Assembly: GCA_030770535.1 (NCBI GenBank)
Contig: JASVEC010000016.1
Span: forward strand, 434,001-498,000
DNA length: 64,000 bases
Reading direction: 5' to 3'
Source: Batkoa obscura
Taxonomy: Eukaryota > Entomophthoromycota > Entomophthoromycetes > Entomophthorales > Batkoaceae
Shown here: piece by piece, positions 54,009 through 64,000 of the stretch
How positions within the stretch are numbered: position 1 is the stretch's first letter
Layout of the letters: every line of letters begins with the position of its first letter
Made by a program: the position numbers and the translations under genes
The notes under the pieces: model-generated
What the model was told of the DNA's origin: nothing
The model's database searches: none
Seen by the model: the letters and a program-made list of their open reading frames with translations, nothing else

Positions 54009-54505
54009 ATTGTAATATAGTTTTTTATTTATCAAAAATAAAATAAAATTTTATTATTAACAATTGTACATTCTTCGAAGAGCTTTTATAGTTCTTTATG
54101 GTTATTAAATGACTGCTCTTATTTTTTTTAAATAAATTTAAGTTGGTTCTAAAATTTATTAAGTGGGTATAACGTACTTTATTTAGGAATTTGCTAACAA
54201 TTTTTTCACTCATAGTGCTTAAGAAATGGAAAAAGTGAAGTCAAAAAATACTCCCAAATAAAATTATAATAATTTAAGTCGCATGCATCATTATACCTCT
54301 AAAATAATAATTTAAGTATTATTTTTGTTACTGTTGTTCTATTGATTAAGAACATTAAATTAGTTATTGATACTAATTAATGGAAAACTAAGTATGATAG
54401 TGTTTAACATAAATAATAGTAACAATTATTATTGCTATATTATTAATTTTAATGAATATTAAAATTTCATTAAATTTATCTGAAGAGTGATAGTTTTTGA
54501 TGATA
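54009..54505. other. Upstream region with one degraded MITE
   Basis: Upstream of the secreted-protein gene, with a worn MITE at 54165-54255; otherwise nothing. Confidence 0.5.
54165..54255 (-). repeat. Degraded TGGGG foldback MITE
   Basis: Keeps TTTAGGAATTTGCTAACAA, CACTCATAGTGCTTAAGAAA and ATACTCCCA; left end worn (GTGGGTATAACGTAC). Confidence 0.6.
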
Positions 54506-54816
54506 TGGGGCTGTCCTAATTGGTTTCAGAATCTACTTAGAAATTAATCCAAATTTAAAATTCCAAGTTTGTGTTCAATATAACGGTTAAATCTAAAAAG
54601 CCTAAAATTAAATGTCTCTATTTAAAACTTATTTTAATTGTTTCCTTTTCTTAAATAGCTAATTTTCCTAACTATATATTTTATGTTAGTTCTGTTAGAT
54701 ATTTAACAGATATATAATATATAACTATATGATTATATAATTATATAAATACATAATTATATAAACACAGTTATTTGACTTTATTTGACTTTATTTTTTG
54801 TTGAAATAAAAATAAA

Positions 54817-55785
54817 ATGCAAACTTTCATAACTAAACTTCGAAATGGAATTTTTGAAAACTTCAATACAATAGGGAGGAGTACACAATATAAACATTGT
54901 AATTCATTTACATCAATTTTAAGAGCTACTTATAACAACCCAAGGTTCATGGAATTTTATAATAAAACAAAACAAAGAAAAGATATATTATCAAAGTTTA
55001 CTATCGATAATAATAAACTTAATCAAGTAATGTATAAAATTAGTGCTTTAAGGGAAACAGGAAACAAAAGTCAGCAAGTAGCGTTATTATCAACTATAGC
55101 TTCAGTATATTCTTTTGATGAATGTAAGAGTTTTGGGTTTAATATAAATAGAAATCAATATGATTATTCAAAAACAAGTAATAATAATAAAATATCAACA
55201 TTAAAACCTATTATTAAAAATACAAAAAAAATTAAAGATGACCAAATTGAAACCATCATACAATATTTACTAAATGATTCAACTATTTCATCAAGATTTA
55301 ATAAAAAAAATAACGATAGTAAATATTCATCAGATAATATATATATATTAAATAAAAGTAGAAGAATGATATATAGTAAATATTTGAATGATCTAAGAGA
55401 TAAAGCAGTAGCCAGGTCAACGTTCTTTAAATATATACCAACTAATTTCAAAAATCCAGCAAGAAAAACGGATCTATGTAATATATGTACCCAGTATACA
55501 GTTAGAAAAAAGTTATTTGAAAATAAAATAAATACAGCAAAAAACAAAGCAGAGATAGAAGAAATTTTCAACGAAGAAGAAAAATTATACAAATTACATA
55601 AATTCTGTGTTGATACTCAAAAAAACACATTTAATGAAACTATCAAAAAATTAAATAACAAAAGTTGTATAATAGTTTTAGATTTTAAACAAAATATGGA
55701 AATAGGGACAAGACCAGATTCAATAAATTTAGATCATTATAATAAACAAGCTATATCAGTATTAGGCTTTTATTTGCGAGCATAA
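54817..55785 (+). pseudogene. Transposase N-terminal frame (copy 2)
   Basis: 322 codons: MQTFITKLRNGIFENFNTIG at the start, a CxxC pair in LCNICTQYTV that may be part of a zinc ribbon, a charged helix (KAEIEEIFNEEEKLYKL), then IIVLDFKQNMEIGTRP with the probable first catalytic Asp, and a premature end just past the deletion junction. Confidence 0.75.
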
Positions 55786-55876
55786 TAAAATTAATAACTC
55801 GACTGTTAATAATGGGAAAACAGATATAATTTTTAAAAAGTATAAAAGAAACAAAAATACAAAAAGAATAATAGAG

Positions 55877-56134
55877 ATGCAGGGCATTAAGAAGTATTTA
55901 CACTTTATTAAACATAACAATAAACTACATTGTTATCCAGTATCTGATACATCAAAAAAAAGCGATATAGTCCCAATTAAAGTTATAGAGTCTATAGAAA
56001 ACAGAAAAATTAAAAGATCGATCCCAGCTTACCTTACGAAGATAACAGAGAATTTAAAAATTTCGATATTTACTAAGCAAGTAAGTAGTTTGTTGAATGA
56101 TAGAAATAGATTGTTAAATGTTAGGATTACTTAA
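55877..56134 (+). pseudogene. Transposase C-terminal frame (copy 2)
   Basis: 85 codons beginning MQGIKKYLHFIKHNNKLHCY, ending KQVSSLLNDRNRLLNVRIT. The same segment closes the gene in copy 1. Confidence 0.75.
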
Positions 56135-56649
56135 GTTATTAATAGCTAAGTTAATAAATAGTCAAAGAACAAGTAACTGTAATAATATGTAAAAACTATT
56201 ATTACTTGTACTATATAGGGATGGTCAATTATAGTTTTGGGGCTGACCACTCCCTCCCATGCAGCTATTTATTAACTTGGCAATATATTAATAATGTAAT
56301 TATAACATTAAAGTAGTTTATTTATTTGATAATAAATCTACGATGTTGGTTATAAAGCAGTTGATAATAAATATTTCTCAATTAAGCTTTATAAGAACAT
56401 GTATTTAAGATCTAGTAGAAATTCAACTAACTTACAGTATGAGCTATAATAGAATGATTTAGAACTGTGTTTGGGTACTTTTGTTTTAATAAAAGATGTG
56501 ATTTTATAGAATTTTAAGCGAAGTTTTTAAAATACAAATTTTTTTAAAATTGGATAAAATAATGAAACTAATTCAGACAACCCCATATTTTATACAAAAT
56601 TAATTTAGATTTGTGCATAAAGTTTTTAAAAATAATTCATTAAATTAGT

Positions 56650-57430
56650 TATTTATTATATTAAAAGTTTAAGCCAAATGCCTAGTTCAAGACAAAGCAA
56701 AAGTAAACATACGTTTGGCTTTAGCAGCGGAATGAGATGAAGTATTATAAGGCAGTGGAGCTTATTTTTCCTTAATTTACTCTTTTGAACTTCCTTCTCT
56801 TGAAGTTGCATATGCCGTTTGAGGTTTTGATGGGCTTTGACTTCAACTTTGAATTTGATTAGTTTGGACGTTAATGTTACCAGTTGAAACGGATTCAATT
56901 ATAGTTTTATGGCTACTTGAGCTAGAACCTTAGCCTTTTAATTTATCATTATCAATTTTAGTACATTGACTCTTTACTATACCCTCACCCTTCTCATTAC
57001 TTCGACTCTTCCCTTTATATTATCCCTTAATTATATCAGGACCCTTTTTCCTACCTGGGCCTTTCAATCTACCCAGATACATCTTCCTATCATTCCCCTT
57101 TCTTCTATCGACTATGGTAGCTTCTTTTTATTTTCTCCCTTTCTATCTTTACTATAAATCTCAACCAATTTGGATCGACCCACTGATGAAGCAGGCTTAT
57201 CCTTGGAATCCATATCAGCTATAGTTGATTGATCAGTTTTTTCTTACCTAGAAGTACTCCCACTACCGAGTTGTTTTTAAGTTTTTTGAGTAGCGTAATT
57301 GAGAACTTTGTTACCAACAACAGCTAACTTTTGACCAGCGTTTTTTAAAGGCTGAACTAACCTCATTTGTAATTTGAGGACTCTTCAGTATGCAACTAGG
57401 AGAATAGTAATAATGTAACTGGTAGGATTA
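56650..57430 (-). pseudogene. Secreted Lys/Gly-rich protein, second decayed paralog
   Basis: Minus-strand remnants match the intact gene at 53295: a signal-like ILPVTLLLFS, then PLKNAGQKLAVVGNKVLNYA (versus SLKDIGKDIAKTVGKEAV), STIADMDSKDKPASS, a basic region rich in KGK, and an end AAKAKRMFTFALS versus APKVKRTLALALS. Many stops and frame changes. More decayed than the copy at 52035. Confidence 0.65.
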
Positions 57431-58199
57431 TATTGATTATATATTAAAAATAAAATATAACAATATTATTTACTTGCTCGATAAAAGGTTCTAAATTGAT
57501 TGAAGAGTTTTATATAACATTGAAGGTTATAAAATGGATTTGTTTCTATAGTTACTATGTCGTTGCTTTTTTTATTTTTAATAGATTTCATGTTATCACT
57601 ATTATGATATTTAGTATGTTTTTTTAACTTATTTTCTTTTAGATATTAATATCTTAAATGAAATAGCATTTTTATAGTTATTTTTAAAATTAAAAACACT
57701 ATTAAAACTTTACGATTATTTTTAGAAGTTATATAAAATTGATTTAAATTAAAAAATTATTAAAATTCATAAAAATCAAAACTTGAAAAATGACAAATAA
57801 TAAAGGATTAAAAACAATACCAAGATTAATTATGTTACTATTATAACTTTTGTTTCAAAAAGTACTATATAAACAGCAATCTATTATTATAAATAAAGAT
57901 TATACATACATTAATTTAGTTTTCATATCTCGCTTTTAAATCTTACTTTTCTTATTCAGCTATCAAATTTCTCGTGTAAATCACACTATATAAATAGATC
58001 CCTAATAAAAATCTAGATGGAATTCTTATTGCTAAATGGATGTATAAAATGCAATAAGAAGTTAGAGGCGCTATGACATATTTTTTTAACTTCATTTAAT
58101 TATTTTTATCAAACAAGAGCTATCGTACAAACGTTTTTATATTATTACAAAGATAAACACATAAGCTTACCAATTGAATGGATATTAATTATTTAATAT
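57431..58199. other. Intergenic, no gene seen
   Basis: AT-rich gap between the secreted-protein family and the receptor cluster. No element recognised. Confidence 0.5.
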
Positions 58200-59383
58200 T
58201 TACAGATATCTCTCTAATGTTTCAGCGTCTAGCTCAACAATCAATCTTTCAGAAGAATCCATTTCAGTGGAGTCCCTATAGGCTAACCCCCCTTCGGGTA
58301 CTACATCTTGTCCGGCATCACCTCTAAACCTTGATCTAATACCTCTAGATACATCTTGCCAAACTTTTTTTGATGCATATTGTACCGAAGGATCCAATAA
58401 GAAAGTAATTAAGTTAACGGCGCCGTTAGTTGTAATTCCTATCATTCCCCATAATGATATACCAATATTTCTTTTACCTCCAGTGATGGCACTATTAATG
58501 TATGCAACAACAAATCCAGAAAGATCAAATAAAGCAGCGATAGGGTATAAAGATCCAAGGAACAAAAATTAGTTTAAATATACTATACTACACTTAATCC
58601 TTACACTCTTATAATAAGTTTTTTAAGTCATTTAATTAACTTCACTCTATCTCCTAATTTGACAGTGTTTGCTAAATGAGACATTGAGATAACAGTATTT
58701 CTATCATCCCCCAACTTCATGATAATAATGAAACTGACAATAAAAAGATAAATAAAAGTAATGGAATATATTATTCAAGTATTTAAAAAAATAATGGGGT
58801 ATGAGTTTGGGAGGTCCTCTTTTATAAAACAGACTTTAGCCTTATTTAAGCCATATAAATTCATACCTACATTAAGATTAATATACTATAATCAAAGTGA
58901 ACAAAAAAAGTACCAAGGCTATAAAGCTAAGGACTAACGGAGTCAAAGTAGGCTCAAACCAGTAGAAAAGTTCCCATTTCTTTTTAGGAGGGAAGGAATG
59001 ATAAAAAAACAAGCTGCAAATTAATAGCTATAGCAATGTTTAACAAACAATACATTTCTTCTCCAAATGCCCTCCAAAAACCAATAAAGACACAAAACGG
59101 TCCAGATTTTACAGAATGATGAAACAAAGCAAAAAACGAGTTAAGTAAATCAATTACTGAGATGCCGAATTAGAGCTTTAATGAGACTATGCCAATCAAT
59201 TCAGGCTTGTAAAATGCTGATAAATAGTTGTTAAGTGAATAATGATTGTAGTTATAAAAACAAAAATATACCAAGCGTAGAAAATATTACAATAACAATT
59301 AGTGAACTGGTGGCACTAATACTGTTTAATATGTTTGACACCAATGGAAGGGCAGATTGAATTTTAAATTCAACATCACTCAT
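58200..59383 (-). pseudogene. 7TM receptor-like gene, decayed
   Basis: Aligns along its length with the intact receptor at 60658-61827. The start MSDVEFKIQSALPLVSNILN is at 59383. The TM3 region FCVFIGFWRAFGEEMYCLLN is near 59070; just after, a frame change and stops break FPPKKKWELFYWFE. The TM5 region (ITFIYLFIVSFIIIMKL) and the last exon SLYPIAALFDLSGFVVAYIN to ETLERYL (58200-58565) remain open. The last exon's open frame suggests recent loss. Introns fall at the same places as in the intact gene. Confidence 0.7.
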
Positions 59384-60657
59384 TATCACTATTAGTTCAA
59401 TCAAAAAATAGCAAATGGGATAGCTTATATATTTATAAGTTTGATCTCAGTGTTAAGGATATGCAATATAATTTTAAGTAATAATCATCTATTACTTTTA
59501 CCTTATTTTAATATTTGAGGTATTCTTACCGGTTCGCTTATTACATTTATTTAGATAAATTTGTTACATCAAACTATGATTATTAATGTGGCTTGAAAGC
59601 TGGAACACTCATAATGAATAAGCATCATCCTAATTATTACATTTATATATGAGACGTGAATGTATGATTCAATCCATATTTTTTATTTCTAAATAGTACA
59701 AATACTCAATCTATGTAAATCTAAATTAAGAAATTTTGAGTTAAATCATGTATTTGGTTGTCAAACCTGTTTATACAACCAAGGCTTAAAAAAGCATCTC
59801 TATGTCCATTGGGAGAAGCTAAAACCTCAGTGCCAAATTTAACTGACTTCATGTATATTTAAAATTAAAGCTTAATTTTAAAAAAAGTATAATTTAGTAC
59901 TGCTTTTAGGCTTTGATACCTCCTGGTTGGCTATGCTATAACAATAGATTATCTATTAGGCTATTATTTTAGTACTCCAAGGTTTCTACTTGGAATATAA
60001 AATATGAATAAAGGTTCAAATATTAGTAGCTGTTTTCTTAATTCAATCTCAGAAACAAATCTATAATACCTCTCTCGTTCATTTATAGCTTTTTTACACA
60101 TAACAAAGTAACTTCTATAGTTTTGGTTTTGTTCCTATTATTTAAGAATAATTTATTAGCATATGACCGGGTTTTTATTTGAAAACAATAATAAGTGCTA
60201 CTCAGCTACATATATATTTCTTTATAAGGCTTTTTAAAAACCAAGAAACTTTAAAATACTAAAATATTAGCTACTATTCAAAATATTATAACAGTGGCTG
60301 TAAATGTAAAAACCATTTAGATCTATATACTCATAGTTATCAAATTATTTCATGAGTAATTAGCTATCTAAAGACCGCTTCTTATGTTTGTGGGCTACAC
60401 TATAATGCAAAAGTAAAATGCACTTCTATTTATTAATACAGCATTGACATTAGCCTAGAACAAAATTATGAAATTAAAATAAATTGCATTAGCAGTTATT
60501 TAGGTTTAATTATAACGTCTTAACATTTCTATCAGATTTTATAAGCATTATTACAACTGTATATTTTGATATTATTTTTCATGAAAACAAAAACAACTTG
60601 GTATAGGCGTTAAAATCGTTTATTAGAAAATAGCTTGATATTAATCTCAAAGAATCC
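59384..60657. other. Intergenic, no gene seen
   Basis: About 1.3 kb between two receptor genes. No MITE, RNA gene or open frame of note. Confidence 0.5.
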
Positions 60658-61827
60658 TTATAAGTATTTTTTTATATCAATAGGCTTATTATCATTTCCG
60701 TCTAGACTTTGTTTTCTGAGAGTAGAGGGGTATTTAGTGTCGGCGTTTATGGATGCTCCGTCTTGTTTCGTTGTCAAGTCAAAATCAAACTCTTTTGAAT
60801 GATCTATAACATCTTTTTTGTTAAAGAGTAATCTATAGGTACTGATAAAGGCCTCTTGAAAAGTAGTATCAAGGAAGAAGGTAATCATATTAAAGAAGCC
60901 TTTAGTGGTAACCCCGACCATGCCCCATATTGATATACCTAGCTTTCTCGAGCCTCCACTAGCTAAATTTATATAGGACACACAAAATCCAGATAAGCCG
61001 AAAATACAGAATATTGGATAAAGGGATCTAAAAAAATTAATATGTAATAAAAAATAGTAATAATAGTTTACATTCTGAATATCATCTTCTTTAAATTACT
61101 TCTGAAGTTTTCATTGACTTCAACATTATCATTGTCGGCGATAAGGTCTATATTGCTCTTAGCTCTAGCTAGTTTGATATTGACAACAGTTGCAATAACT
61201 ATAAGGTATAAAAAAGTAATAAAAAATACAAGAGAAGCGTTAACAAAGACTAAGACTTTCCCTTCAGGAAGTTGTTCTTTAATAAAGCAAACGTCTCCAC
61301 CATTGAGACCATATAAACCCATACCTAACCCAGTTTAGATTGTTATTTATAAATAAAATGATCAAACTTACCTAAGGGTATAAAACTCAAAATAGCAGCA
61401 AGAATTATAGGGAACCCCCAGTAAAAATACTCCCATTTACGGTTAGGTGTTTTTTTATGAATAAAAACTAATTGAAGGTTCAATGCAATCATTATATTAA
61501 AGAAGCAATATATCTCTTCCCCATAGTTTCTCCAAAACCCAATAAAAACACAAAATGGCCCTGACTTAACAGTATGATGAAAAAGTGCAAATGTCGAGTT
61601 TAAAAAATCAATAGCTGAAATAGCCACTTGAAGGCGTAAGGTGGTACGATTTACCAAATCTGGGCGGAAAAGTGCTAGTTAAAGTATAAGCTAAAATTAC
61701 CCAACTTTCAAAGTTGCTTACCAGTGATTGTAAATAGGGATAGCACTAAAAGAGATGATGCTATACTTAACGAGTTGAGCCCATTAGAAATGCTGGGTAG
61801 CATTGCTTTGATTTCTTCTTCAGTCAT
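60658..61827 (-). CDS. Seven-transmembrane receptor (cAR/Git3-like GPCR)
   Basis: Four exons (61722-61827, 61372-61674, 61072-61324, 60658-61027) give 343 residues with about seven hydrophobic segments. The short N-terminus (MTEEEIKAMLPSISNGLN) leads into TM1. FCVFIGFWRNYGEEIYCFFN is TM3 with its Cys, which can pair with the Cys of GGDVCFIKE in extracellular loop 2, a typical GPCR disulfide. TM5 is ASLVFFITFLYLIVIATVV, followed by a charged third loop. TM7 carries KGFFNMITFFLD, comparable with the Asn-rich TM7 of cAMP-receptor-like and Git3-like receptors. The tail (about 65 residues) is Ser/Thr/Asp/Lys-rich and may be phosphorylated. Ligand unknown. Lies in a cluster with a decayed paralog and a third gene starting at 63918. 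Confidence 0.8.
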
Positions 61828-62411
61828 TATGATAAAAATTAAAATGAAAACAAAATCTAACTTTAAACAAAAAGCCCTTTTTAAATATTTTTGTTATGGA
61901 ATAATAACTTATAATAGTTTACTATTTTAATGCAAGTTGACAATATTCATATTTTTAGGGATGTTCAAAAATGCTATAGTCTATTTAATATAAAGTATAA
62001 AACTCTATATATCGAACTATTAAATCACTACAGATACGATTCTTCATAAGGAAATTCATTTTAAAGAATTTAATTTAAAATTGTAGAACTTTTATGGTAC
62101 ATAAAGCATAGGTAAATAATGACCCAAAAAGATAGATTCCTATATTTGGATATATTAAGATAAATTGTGGTAAGATATAAAATTTTCACTAACGAAGATA
62201 TAAGATATTGTTTCTTTTTACCTTTTTTTAATATTTTCACGTTATCAAAATATCGGCATTCTCTATCACTTTTCAGTTTTAGCCAAATTTTATCTTGTAA
62301 GCCACAGCCAAGTTCACATTATGATTTTTTACAAAAATAGCTCACACAGCTGCTATAATTATGTTACGACTTAACTGATTGTTCATTTTAATAAAATATT
62401 GTTAAATCATA

Positions 62412-62512
62412 TGGGAGTGTTTTTTTTTACTTCATTATTTTTTCCATTTTTAACTACTATTTAAGGCGGAAAATTTGTTAGTAAAATTCTTAAACACAAA
62501 AATACATCCCCA
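62412..62512 (+). repeat. TGGGG foldback MITE copy
   Basis: A 101-bp copy flanked by TA, TGGGAGTGTTTTTTTTTACT to ATACATCCCCA. Confidence 0.87.
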
Positions 62513-62906
62513 TATGATACTTATAGGCCTTAAGAAACCAAAAAACAAAAAGTTGATTCTAAGAGTTGCCATAAACCAAATCTCAATAGAGTTGCAGTAG
62601 TAGCATCTAAACTAAATTTAGCAGTACAAGTTAGGTTTTTGATGGTTCAAAAGTTCACATTTAATAAAATATTGTTCAAGTATCTTTATATAAATAAAAA
62701 ACGTTTTTTCTAAATGTAGTAATTTGACAAAGGTGTTAACTTTGCACACTATTAAATAAAGCTCACAAAGTGTATAATTGAGCTTATATATAAAAATAAA
62801 AACATATATACTATACAAGTATATATAAGAGCTGACTTAGCTGGGAATAATTCTTCCAAACTTCAAAATGTTTACAATAAATATAGACGATTCATCTATC
62901 AACATA

Positions 62907-63007
62907 TGGGGATGTATTTTTGTATTTAAGAATTTTATTAGCAATTTTTCCACTCAAATAGTGCTTAAAAAGTAGAAAAAGTAATGAACCCAAAAAAAAC
63001 AGCCCCA
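62907..63007 (-). repeat. TGGGG foldback MITE copy (tandem, left)
   Basis: A 101-bp copy after TA (62905-62906), TGGGGATGTATTTTTGTATT to AACAGCCCCA. The TA at 63008-63009 is shared with the next copy. Confidence 0.88.
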
Positions 63008-63009
63008 TA

Positions 63010-63108
63010 TGGAGATGTATTTTTATGTTTGAGAATTTTATTAACAATTTTTTTGCTTAAACAGCACTCAAAAAAGGAAAAATAATGAAATCGAAAAAAG
63101 CATCCCCA
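63010..63108 (-). repeat. TGGGG foldback MITE copy (tandem, right)
   Basis: A 99-bp copy, TGGAGATGTATTTTTATG to AGCATCCCCA, followed by TA. Same orientation as its left neighbour. Confidence 0.88.
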
Positions 63109-63917
63109 TATGGTTTATCGATCTGATGTAACCACAAGAACTAAGTTAAAAGTATGTACTTTATTTATACAATGATATAGTATTTAACCATGAGTATATC
63201 TAATTTTATAAAATAAAAATAAGTCTTATTCATTAAAAAATTTTACCTTTGTATTACTAACTTATTTCAAATACGAGGTTGAGCATTTTCAACTCTGTAT
63301 TTGTTGGATACGGAAATACAAGCGTTGCAATCAAATTTAGCGAATTTGAAGTTGAGAATCCCGAGTCTTGTGCTCAAATCGGACCAGTAATACTTGTAAA
63401 TGAAATTGATATTCTTTAACGTCAAATTATTAAAAAGTGAATAGTGCTACATAACCCTTATAATATTAAAATTTCGGCTTAATGGAGGTCATTATAGTAT
63501 AAGGCCCAAAAAGCAAATTGCTCGCTAATATTAGCATCTGCTTAACCAGACATTATATCCGGCGATTTTACGGACCTTTGAGAAAACAAAAATAAAATTT
63601 CTTTTCAATAATAAATAGTAATCTTAACTTAATATTAACCAAGAAAAGAACTTGAAATGTTCCTATTAGCTTATTAAAGTGCCACCAATAGCTTAATTAA
63701 AAACCATCGAATTTAATTTAAATTAGTAAATATACGAGTATTATAGAATCAACCGAAAGTGGAGTTCTAAATATATTTATTTTTGGGTCTTTTGCTTTTG
63801 CTAGCATCTTTAATACATAAGGATACAAAAGGATTTTATTTTTTTATCTTAATTTGTCACGAATCGAAGTTTTATAAACCAAAAACAAGTTCATTTTCGT
63901 ATTATTTATTGAAATAA

Positions 63918-64000
63918 ATGAGTTCAAGTGAGGCAGTTAGTGGTCTTACTTCAATATCTAATGGCTTAAATGTACTAAGTATAGTCTCTTCAGTAATTGT
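63918..64000 (+). CDS. 7TM receptor-like gene, 5' part only
   Basis: The frame MSSSEAVSGLTSISNGLNVL, then SIVSSVI, runs off the window end. It matches the N-terminus and TM1 start of the receptor at 60658-61827 (SISNGLNSLSIASSLL), so it is probably a third receptor of the cluster, on the opposite strand. The rest cannot be judged. Confidence 0.6.
   Translation, partial: MSSSEAVSGLTSISNGLNVLSIVSSVI

Larger units (their letters stand above)
54506..56585 (+). mobile_element. DDE-type DNA transposon, copy 2 (internally deleted)
   Basis: A 2080-bp relative of copy 1, flanked by TA at 54504-54505 and 56586-56587. The left end is TGGGGCTGTCCTAATTGGTT; the right end, read inward, TGGGGTTGTCTGAATTAGTT. 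The transposase N-terminal part is open for 322 codons (54817-55785) and the C-terminal part at 55877-56134. A deletion of about 380 bp relative to copy 1 (positions about 39282-39663 there) removes the WADTGNRF and HHGKS parts, so this copy cannot encode a complete catalytic core. It has no MITE at the site occupied in copy 1. Confidence 0.8.
61828..63917. other. Intergenic with three MITEs
   Basis: About 2.1 kb between divergent receptor genes, with MITEs at 62412-62512, 62907-63007 and 63010-63108. No gene supported. Confidence 0.55.

Noticed and set aside
55164-55592. 142-codon minus-strand frame in transposon copy 2
   Set aside because: Antisense to the open transposase frame, without features of its own.
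58060-58140. Possible further MITE copy
   Set aside because: Only the words TTTTTTTAACTTCATT and GAGCTATCG resemble the family; neither terminus is present.
61114-61338. 74-codon plus-strand frame
   Set aside because: Antisense to exon 3 of the 7TM receptor.

Overview
This window is AT-rich nuclear DNA from a fungus. Genes are compact, and many carry several short introns of about 45-60 nt, with GTAAGT-like donors and TAG/CAG acceptors. Stop codons are standard. The gene content (septin with coiled coil, fungal-type transcription factor, AIM18-type chalcone-isomerase-fold protein, proteinase-K-like subtilase, several 7TM receptors, kelch-like membrane proteins) suggests an early-diverging fungus, possibly of the Entomophthoromycotina (Conidiobolus-like). 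That placement is inference from protein style, not from a marker gene.

Layout. 1-12 kb: a secreted LPMO-like protein, a kelch-like type I membrane protein, a transcription factor with an incomplete zinc cluster, and a proteinase-K-like subtilase whose nucleophile serine is replaced by alanine. 12-19.7 kb: a dense housekeeping block of TMEM33/Pom33-like protein, SRP receptor beta, Cdc3-type septin, a second TMEM33-like paralog and a WKF-domain protein. 20-31 kb: a second kelch-like protein, an intron-bearing tRNA-Tyr, a LEA-like amphipathic membrane protein, a 674-residue KH-like protein, an AIM18-like protein and tRNA-Ala. 31-44 kb: a repeat-rich accessory region with two near-identical aldo/keto reductases, a transcription-factor pseudogene, a DDE-type DNA transposon, a pair of LTR-like fossils in opposite orientation and many short foldback elements. 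44.6-51.8 kb: a second housekeeping block (GYF protein, multi-pass membrane protein, SF3B6/p14, PTPA, RPA2). 52-57.4 kb: a family of secreted Lys/Gly-rich proteins, one intact and the others decayed, with a second transposon copy. 58-64 kb: a cluster of 7TM receptor genes (one intact, one decayed, one running off the end).

The main unexplained signal is a family of about 100-bp foldback elements, some 22 copies, mostly outside genes. Their ends (TGGGG-TGT, with an internal TTCATTA-TTT-TCCA block) match the ends of the 2.1-2.5 kb DNA transposons at 38 and 54 kb, and both show 2-bp (mostly TA) target duplications. I infer that the small elements are MITEs moved by that transposase family. One MITE sits inside transposon copy 1 while copy 2 keeps the empty site. 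Gene models were spliced by eye with reading-frame bookkeeping; exon borders are predictions.
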